Shown here one piece after another: positions 58,276 to 64,000 of a DNA stretch of 64,000 nt. The notes under the pieces were generated by a model. The model saw nothing but the letters and a program-made list of their open reading frames with translations, made no database searches and was not told the DNA's origin. Origin of the DNA: an uncultured Erwinia sp. (GTDB lineage Bacteria; Pseudomonadota; Gammaproteobacteria; Enterobacterales; Enterobacteriaceae). The translations under genes and the position numbers were made by a program. The stretch is taken from assembly GCA_946221915.1 (NCBI GenBank), contig CAMIKG010000013.1, forward strand, positions 1-64,000, given 5' to 3'. Within the stretch, counting starts at the first letter, position 1, and each line of letters opens with the position of its first letter.

Positions 58276-58791
58276 ATGCACGATCAAAAAATTGCGATCG
58301 AAACGATCGACCCGGATGAGGTCTTTGTGCTGAGCGCCGCAGAACGTGACGCGATTGAGCATGAAAAACATCATTACGAAGATGCACGCGCAGCCTCGAT
58401 TGAAGCGCTGAAGATCGTGCAGAAACAGCGTGGCTGGGTACCGGATGGCGCGATTAACGCCATCGCTGAGGTACTGGGCATTCCCGCCAGTGATGTGGAA
58501 GGTGTCGCCACCTTCTACAGCCAGATTTTCCGCCAGCCGGTTGGCCGTCATGTGATTCGCTACTGCGACAGCGTGGTGTGCCATATCACTGGTTTCCAGG
58601 GGATTCAGGCGGCGCTGGAAGATCAGCTGCATATCAAACCAGGCCAGACCACGACTGATGGTCGCTTCACCCTGCTGCCAACCTGCTGCCTGGGTAACTG
58701 CGATAAAGGTCCAACCATGATGGTTGACGAAGATACCCACGTGCATCTGACACCGGAAGGTATCGCCAACTTACTGGAGCAGTATCAATGA
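58276..58791 (+). CDS. nuoE: NuoE, complex I subunit E
   Basis: The 24-kDa-type subunit of the NADH dehydrogenase module, 171 residues (E. coli 166), with a thioredoxin-like [2Fe-2S] site. The ligands are in YCDSVVCH (C-x4-C, near 97) and TCCLGNCDKGP (C-x3-C, near 136). It starts 2 nt after nuoCD and overlaps nuoF by 4 nt. Confidence 0.96.
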   Translation: MHDQKIAIETIDPDEVFVLSAAERDAIEHEKHHYEDARAASIEALKIVQKQRGWVPDGAINAIAEVLGIPASDVEGVATFYSQIFRQPVGRHVIRYCDSVVCHITGFQGIQAALEDQLHIKPGQTTTDGRFTLLPTCCLGNCDKGPTMMVDEDTHVHLTPEGIANLLEQYQ

Positions 58792-60128
58792 AACAGATCA
58801 TTCGTACTGCGGAGACCCATCCACTGACCTGGCGCATGCGCGACGACAAGCAGCCCGTGTTCCTCGATGAGTATCGCAGTAAAAACGGCTACGCCGGCGC
58901 GGAAAAAGCTCTGAAAGGCATGACGCCGGATGAGATCGTCAACATCGTGAAAGATTCCGGCCTGAAAGGGCGCGGCGGCGCGGGCTTCTCTACTGGTCTG
59001 AAGTGGAGCCTGATGCCGAAAGACGAAAGCATGAACATCCGTTACCTGCTGTGTAACGCCGATGAGATGGAGCCGGGCACCTATAAAGACCGCCTGCTGA
59101 TGGAGCAAATGCCACACCAGCTGGTGGAGGGCATGCTGATCAGCGCCTTCGCGCTGAAAGCCTATCGCGGCTACATCTTCCTGCGTGGCGAGTATATCGA
59201 AGCGGCGGTGAATCTGCGCCGTGCGATTGCCGAAGCCAACGAAGCAGGGCTGCTGGGGAAAAACATTCTCGGTTCTGGTTTTGACTTTGAACTGATCGTT
59301 CACACCGGAGCGGGTCGCTATATCTGTGGCGAAGAGACGGCACTGATTAACTCGCTGGAAGGCCGCCGTGCCAACCCGCGTTCCAAGCCGCCATTCCCGG
59401 CATCGGCGGGCGCCTGGGGCAAACCGACCTGCGTTAACAACGTTGAAACGCTGTCGAACGTGCCAGCCATCCTCGCTAACGGTGTGGAGTGGTACAAAGG
59501 TATTTCCACCAGTGAAGACGCCGGCACCAAAATGATGGGCTTCTCCGGCCGGGTGAAAAATCCTGGTGTGTGGGAGCTGCCGTTCGGCACTACCGCGCGT
59601 GAAATCCTTGAGGATTATGCCGGTGGCATGCGTGATGGCCTGAAATTTAAAGCCTGGCAGCCAGGCGGTGCAGGCACCGACTTCCTGACAGAACAGCACC
59701 TCGATCTGCCGATGGAGTTTGCCAGCATCGGTAAAGCAGGCAGCCGCCTCGGCACCGCGCTGGCCATGGCCGTCGACCACGAAATCAACATGGTGTCGCT
59801 GGTGCGTAACCTGGAAGAGTTTTTCGCCCGCGAATCCTGTGGCTGGTGTACGCCATGCCGTGACGGTCTGCCGTGGAGTGTGAAAATTCTGCGCGCGCTG
59901 GAGCAGGGCAAAGGGCAGCCGGGGGATATCGAAACCCTGCAGCAGCTGTGCCGTCAGCTCGGTCCGGGTAAAACGTTTTGCGCCCATGCGCCTGGTGCAG
60001 TAGAGCCACTGCAGAGCGCCATTAAATATTTCCGCGAAGAATTTGAAGCTGGCATCGCGCCGCAGGTCTTTGGCAATGCCCGTTTGATTAACGGTATCCA
60101 GCCAAACCTGCTGAAAGCGCGCTGGTAA
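58788..60128 (+). CDS. nuoF: NuoF, complex I NADH-binding subunit
   Basis: A 446-residue subunit that oxidises NADH through FMN and passes electrons to a [4Fe-4S] cluster. The FMN/NADH motifs GRGGAGFSTGLKW (near 63) and GAGRYICGEETALINSLEG (near 175), and the cluster motif ESCGWCTPCRDG (near 352), are intact. The start ATG lies within the nuoE stop region (ATGA). Confidence 0.97.
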   Translation: MKQIIRTAETHPLTWRMRDDKQPVFLDEYRSKNGYAGAEKALKGMTPDEIVNIVKDSGLKGRGGAGFSTGLKWSLMPKDESMNIRYLLCNADEMEPGTYKDRLLMEQMPHQLVEGMLISAFALKAYRGYIFLRGEYIEAAVNLRRAIAEANEAGLLGKNILGSGFDFELIVHTGAGRYICGEETALINSLEGRRANPRSKPPFPASAGAWGKPTCVNNVETLSNVPAILANGVEWYKGISTSEDAGTKMMGFSGRVKNPGVWELPFGTTAREILEDYAGGMRDGLKFKAWQPGGAGTDFLTEQHLDLPMEFASIGKAGSRLGTALAMAVDHEINMVSLVRNLEEFFARESCGWCTPCRDGLPWSVKILRALEQGKGQPGDIETLQQLCRQLGPGKTFCAHAPGAVEPLQSAIKYFREEFEAGIAPQVFGNARLINGIQPNLLKARW

Positions 60129-60187
60129 AAAACAGCTCGTTGTGGCGGCGAAAATGTCGCCCGCCAGGAAACAGAATTGTGTTTAAC

Positions 60188-60203
60188 GCCCGGGCAACCG
60201 GGC
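60188..60203 (+). other. GNRA-loop hairpin in the nuoF-nuoG gap
   Basis: A 6-bp GC stem (gcccgg / ccgggc) closed by a gcaa tetraloop lies 20 nt before nuoG. It may help segment the polycistronic mRNA or tune nuoG translation. Confidence 0.45.
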
Positions 60204-60222
60204 CTTACGGAAGCATGTTCAT

Positions 60223-62949
60223 ATGGCTACAATCCATGTAGACGGTAAAGAATATGAAGTCGACGGTGCAGACAACTTGCTGCAGGCATGTCTGTCGCTC
60301 GGCCTCGATATTCCTTATTTTTGCTGGCACCCGGCGCTGGGCAGCGTAGGTGCTTGCCGCCAGTGTGCGGTGAAGCAATATCAAAATGCCGAGGATACCC
60401 GCGGTCGTCTGGTCATGTCGTGCATGACCCCGGCGTCCGATGGCACCTTTATCTCGATTGATGACGGTGAAGCGAAAGAGTTCCGCGAAAGCGTGGTGGA
60501 GTGGCTGATGACCAACCACCCACACGACTGTCCGGTGTGTGAAGAGGGCGGTAACTGTCATCTGCAGGATATGACGGTGATGACCGGCCACAGCTTCCGC
60601 CGCTACCGCTTCACCAAACGTACCCACCGTAACCAGGACCTCGGACCGTTTATTTCTCACGAAATGAACCGCTGCATCGCCTGTTACCGCTGCGTGCGTT
60701 ACTACAAAGATTATGCCGACGGCAAAGATCTGGGCGTCTATGGTGCGCATGACAACGTCTACTTTGGTCGCCCGGAAGATGGCGTGCTGGAAAGCGAATT
60801 CTCCGGCAACCTGGTGGAAATCTGCCCGACTGGCGTATTTACCGATAAAACCCATTCCGAACGCTATAACCGTAAATGGGATATGCAGTTTGCCCCAAGC
60901 ATCTGCCAGCAGTGCAGCATCGGCTGTAACACCAGCCCGGGTGAGCGTTACGGTGAACTGCGTCGTATCGAAAACCGTTATAACGGTACGGTAAACCACT
61001 ACTTCCTCTGCGACCGTGGCCGTTTCGGCTATGGTTACGTCAATTTGAAAGATCGTCCGCGTAAGCCGCAACAGCGCCGTGGCGACGACTGGCTGACGCT
61101 GAACGCCGAGCAGGCATTGCAGGGCGCGGCGGATGTACTGCGCCAGGCGAAGAAAGTGATTGGTATTGGTTCACCGCGCGCCAGCGTGGAAAGCAATTTT
61201 GCGCTGCGTGAGCTGGTCGGCGCGGAAAACTTCTCCACCGGTATCCCGGCGGCGGAGCAGGCGCGTCTGGAACTGATGCTGAAAGTGCTGCGCGAAGGCG
61301 GTATCCATACCCCGGCGCTGCGCGAAATTGAGAGCTACGATGCGGTGCTGGTACTGGGCGAAGATTTAACCCAGACCGGCGCCCGCGTGGCACTGGCCGT
61401 GCGTCAGGCGGTGAAAGGTAAAGCGCGTGAGATGGCGGCGGCGCAGAAAGTGGCCGACTGGCAGATTGCGGCGATCCTGAACATTGGTCAGAACGCCAAA
61501 CATCCGCTGTTTGTTACCAACGTGGATGAAACCCGTCTCGATGATATCGCCGCCTGGAGCTATCGTGCCCCGGTGGAAGATCAGGCGCGTCTGGGCTTTG
61601 CCATCGCCCATGCGCTGGATAACAACGCGCCAGCGGTCGGCGAAATCAGCCGTGATCTGGCGGGTAAAATCGATGTGATTGTGCAGGCATTAGCCGGAGC
61701 GAGAAAGCCGCTGATTATCTCAGGCACCCACTCCGGCAGCCAGGCGGTGATTGAAGCGGCCGCCAACGTGGCTAAAGCATTGAAAGGGCGTGGCGCAGAT
61801 GTCGGCATCACCATGCTGACCGGCGCAACCAACAGCGTTGGTCTGGGCATGATCGGCGGCAATACGCTGGATACGGCCCTGGAACAACTGTCCAGCGGCG
61901 CAGCCGATGCGGTGGTGGTGCTGGAAAACGATCTTTACCGTCACGCGCCAGCCGCACAGGTTGATGCTGCGCTGAGCAATACGTCAAATGTGATCGTTAT
62001 CGATCATCAGCGTACCCCGACCGTGGAAAAAGCAGGTCTGATCCTCTCCACCGCCAGCTTCGCGGAAAGCGATGGCACCGTGGTGAACCAGGAGGGTCGC
62101 GCGCAGCGCTTCTTCCAGGTTTACGATCCGGCTTATTACGACAACAGCGTGGAAATGCTGGAAAGCTGGCGCTGGCTGCATGCCCTGCATACCACCGTGG
62201 AAAGTCGTACCATCGACTGGACGCAGCTGGATCACGTGATTGATGCGGCGATCGTTGCCTTACCGCAACTGGCGGCGATCAAAGACGCGGCGCCAGACGC
62301 CAGCTTCCGTATCCGTGGTCAGAAACTGGCGCGTTCTCCGCACCGTTCCAGTGGCCGTACCGCCGCGCGCGCCAATATTAGCGTGCACGAACCGCGTCAG
62401 CCGCAGGATAAAGACACCATGTTCGCCTTCTCAATGGAAGGGAACAACAGCCCGCTGGCTAACCGTCAGCAGATCCCGTTCGCCTGGGCGCCAGGCTGGA
62501 ACTCACCGCAGGCATGGAACAAGTTCCAGGCGGAAGTGGGTGGCAAGCTGCGTCACGGTGACCCGGGTGTGCGTCTGTTCGAAGCCGGTGACAGCCAGCT
62601 GGCATGGTTTGACAATGTGCCGGCTGCCTTCAGCGGCAGTGACAGCCAGTGGCGTGTCGCCCCTTATTACCACCTGTTTGGCAGTGAAGAGATGACCCAG
62701 CGTTCTGCGGTGATCCAGCAGCGTATGCCGGAACCGTATGTGATGGTGAATCCGGACGATGCGGCGAAACTGGGCGTGAATGCCGGTACGGCGGTTGAGT
62801 TTAACTGCGCAGGCCAGACGCTGCGTCTGCCGGTGCGCTTCTCCAGCGCGTTGCACGCAGGGCAGGTCGGCTTACCGATTGGCATGCCGGGTATCCCGCC
62901 ATACCTCTCTGGCGCAAGTATTGACGGTCTGCAGGAGGCGGCGCAATGA
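60223..62949 (+). CDS. nuoG: NuoG, complex I iron-sulfur/molybdopterin-fold subunit
   Basis: A 908-residue subunit, the E. coli size. The N-terminus (MATIHVDGKEYEV) is a [2Fe-2S] ferredoxin domain with CWHPALGSVGACRQC. Next come the His-Cys3 cluster (HPHDCPVCEEGGNCHLQD, near 100), two-cluster cysteines (CIACYRCVRYY) with CPTGVFTDKT, and the extra N7 ligands (CQQCSIGCNTSPGE ... LCDRGR, near 228-265). The C-terminal two thirds have a molybdopterin-oxidoreductase fold without cofactor. It overlaps nuoH by 4 nt. Confidence 0.96.
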   Translation: MATIHVDGKEYEVDGADNLLQACLSLGLDIPYFCWHPALGSVGACRQCAVKQYQNAEDTRGRLVMSCMTPASDGTFISIDDGEAKEFRESVVEWLMTNHPHDCPVCEEGGNCHLQDMTVMTGHSFRRYRFTKRTHRNQDLGPFISHEMNRCIACYRCVRYYKDYADGKDLGVYGAHDNVYFGRPEDGVLESEFSGNLVEICPTGVFTDKTHSERYNRKWDMQFAPSICQQCSIGCNTSPGERYGELRRIENRYNGTVNHYFLCDRGRFGYGYVNLKDRPRKPQQRRGDDWLTLNAEQALQGAADVLRQAKKVIGIGSPRASVESNFALRELVGAENFSTGIPAAEQARLELMLKVLREGGIHTPALREIESYDAVLVLGEDLTQTGARVALAVRQAVKGKAREMAAAQKVADWQIAAILNIGQNAKHPLFVTNVDETRLDDIAAWSYRAPVEDQARLGFAIAHALDNNAPAVGEISRDLAGKIDVIVQALAGARKPLIISGTHSGSQAVIEAAANVAKALKGRGADVGITMLTGATNSVGLGMIGGNTLDTALEQLSSGAADAVVVLENDLYRHAPAAQVDAALSNTSNVIVIDHQRTPTVEKAGLILSTASFAESDGTVVNQEGRAQRFFQVYDPAYYDNSVEMLESWRWLHALHTTVESRTIDWTQLDHVIDAAIVALPQLAAIKDAAPDASFRIRGQKLARSPHRSSGRTAARANISVHEPRQPQDKDTMFAFSMEGNNSPLANRQQIPFAWAPGWNSPQAWNKFQAEVGGKLRHGDPGVRLFEAGDSQLAWFDNVPAAFSGSDSQWRVAPYYHLFGSEEMTQRSAVIQQRMPEPYVMVNPDDAAKLGVNAGTAVEFNCAGQTLRLPVRFSSALHAGQVGLPIGMPGIPPYLSGASIDGLQEAAQ

Positions 62950-63923
62950 GCTGGTTAACACCTGAACTGATCGACATTCTGCTGGCAGTGCTCAAAGCCG
63001 TAGTGATTCTGCTGGTGGTGGTGATCTGTGGCGCCTTTATGAGCTTCGGCGAGCGTCGTCTGCTGGGTCTGTTCCAGAACCGCTACGGGCCAAACCGTGT
63101 CGGCTGGGGCGGCTCGCTGCAGCTGGTCGCCGATATGCTGAAGATGTTCTTTAAAGAGGACTGGATCCCGCCGTTTACCGACCGGGTGATCTTCACGCTG
63201 GCGCCAATGATCGCCTTCTCCTCGCTGCTGCTGGCCTTCGCGATTGTGCCGGTCAGCCCGACCTGGGCGGTCTCTGACCTGAACATCGGTCTGCTGTTCT
63301 TCCTGATGATGGCGGGTCTGGCGGTTTACGCCGTCCTGTTCGCTGGCTGGTCGAGCAACAACAAATACTCCCTGCTGGGGGCGATGCGCGCCTCGGCGCA
63401 GACGCTGAGCTACGAAGTGTTCCTTGGCCTGTCGCTGATGGGCGTGGTGGCGCAGGCAGGCTCGTTCAATATGAACGATATCGTCAACAGCCAGGCCAGC
63501 CTGTGGAATATCATCCCGCAGTTCTTTGGCTTCGTGACCTTTGCGATTGCCGGCGTGGCGGTGTGTCACCGTCATCCGTTTGACCAGCCGGAAGCAGAGC
63601 AGGAACTGGCCGATGGTTACCACATCGAATATTCCGGTATGAAGTTCGGTCTGTTCTTTGTCGGTGAATATATCGGTATCGTCACTGTGTCAGCGCTGAT
63701 TGTGACGCTGTTCTTCGGTGGCTGGCATGGCCCATGGCTGCCGCCGGTTATCTGGTTTGCACTGAAGACCGCCTTCTTCATGATGATGTTTATTCTGATT
63801 CGTGCTGCGTTGCCGCGTCCGCGCTACGACCAGGTGATGTCTTTTGGCTGGAAAGTGTGCCTGCCGTTGACGCTGTTGAACCTGCTGGCGACCGCCGCAG
63901 TGATTCTGTACAACGCGCAGTAA
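62946..63923 (+). CDS. nuoH: NuoH, complex I subunit H
   Basis: A 325-residue membrane subunit with eight or nine hydrophobic segments that helps form the quinone cavity. The conserved GERRLLGLFQNRYGPNRVG (near 36) and the acidic loop HPFDQPEAEQELADGYHIEY (near 207) are present. It is translationally coupled to nuoG. Confidence 0.96.
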   Translation: MSWLTPELIDILLAVLKAVVILLVVVICGAFMSFGERRLLGLFQNRYGPNRVGWGGSLQLVADMLKMFFKEDWIPPFTDRVIFTLAPMIAFSSLLLAFAIVPVSPTWAVSDLNIGLLFFLMMAGLAVYAVLFAGWSSNNKYSLLGAMRASAQTLSYEVFLGLSLMGVVAQAGSFNMNDIVNSQASLWNIIPQFFGFVTFAIAGVAVCHRHPFDQPEAEQELADGYHIEYSGMKFGLFFVGEYIGIVTVSALIVTLFFGGWHGPWLPPVIWFALKTAFFMMMFILIRAALPRPRYDQVMSFGWKVCLPLTLLNLLATAAVILYNAQ

Positions 63924-63936
63924 GGGGTTAATGACC

Positions 63937-64000
63937 ATGACATTAAAAGAAATAGTGGTTGGTTTTGCGACCCAGGTACGCAGCATCTGGATGATCGGGA
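63937..64000 (+). CDS. nuoI: NuoI, complex I subunit I (partial, runs off the window)
   Basis: Only the first 21 codons are seen. They read MTLKEIVVGFATQVRSIWMI, which agrees with the start of E. coli NuoI, the subunit carrying two [4Fe-4S] clusters. The start could also be the in-frame ATG at 63931, two codons earlier. The gene lies 13 nt after nuoH. Confidence 0.9.
   Translation, partial: MTLKEIVVGFATQVRSIWMIG

Noticed and set aside
58785..59987. 400-codon open frame antisense to nuoF
   Set aside because: Shadow of nuoF, with no domain features and histidine/arginine-rich low-quality sequence.
60205..61071. 288-codon open frame antisense to nuoG
   Set aside because: Shadow of a conserved gene; nothing in its translation resembles a protein family.

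Overview
The window is chromosomal DNA of a gamma-proteobacterium of the order Enterobacterales. The backbone follows the Escherichia coli gene order from smrB-prmB-aroC to the nuo operon, and most proteins match the enterobacterial lengths I know. An ERIC element, a PurR box before cvpA-purF and FabR/FadR-like sites before fabB agree with this. The combination of an ERIC element, a LrhA/HexA regulator and plant-associate type accessory genes makes Erwiniaceae (Pantoea/Erwinia-like) my best guess; this is inference.

Backbone, left to right: smrB (minus) and prmB-aroC-mepA-yfcA-epmC-yfcL (ribosome rescue, uL3 methylation, chorismate synthesis, murein hydrolysis, EF-P modification); mnmC and fabB (tRNA wobble modification, unsaturated fatty acid synthesis); yfcJ, a MocR regulator facing a rhodanese gene, flk, an EamA exporter facing an AraC regulator; pdxB-usg-truA-dedA-accD-folC-dedD-cvpA-purF-ubiX; a sigma54-type promoter before the histidine/basic amino acid ABC transporter (binding protein, hisQMP); yfcH, yfcG, yfcF, yfcD; then pta-ackA, yfbV, yfbU, yfbT, yfbS, yfbR, alaA, lrhA and nuoABCDEFGH with the first codons of nuoI.

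Three AT-richer insertions interrupt this backbone. (1) 5650-7425 holds a lone tailspike-like beta-helix protein with no phage genes beside it. (2) 11207-13465 holds three tandem paralogues of a PAS plus LuxR-type HTH regulator, followed by decayed remnants (13683-14188), including the C-terminus of a LysR regulator. (3) 37440-43120, between yfcD and pta, holds a small secreted cysteine-patterned peptide gene with a Fur-box-like upstream site, then a carbapenem antibiotic operon, carA-carB-carC-carE-carF-carG.

The car operon is the highlight. CarB makes carboxymethylproline, CarA closes the beta-lactam ring, and CarC epimerises and desaturates it to a simple carbapenem. CarE is a ferredoxin, and CarF and CarG are the exported self-protection proteins. 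Compared with the classical carABCDEFGH order, carD is cleanly missing between carC and carE, carH is missing after carG, and no carR-type quorum-sensing activator lies nearby. The catalytic and metal-binding residues of CarA, CarB and CarC appear intact.

Other non-coding structure includes 31-bp tandem repeats between dedD and cvpA, an ERIC element that abuts the alaA start codon and may supply its ribosome binding site, a perfect 12-bp hairpin between the binding protein gene and hisQ (where Salmonella has REP sequences), and a large hairpin just before nuoA. I saw no tRNA, rRNA, CRISPR array, insertion sequence or integrase.
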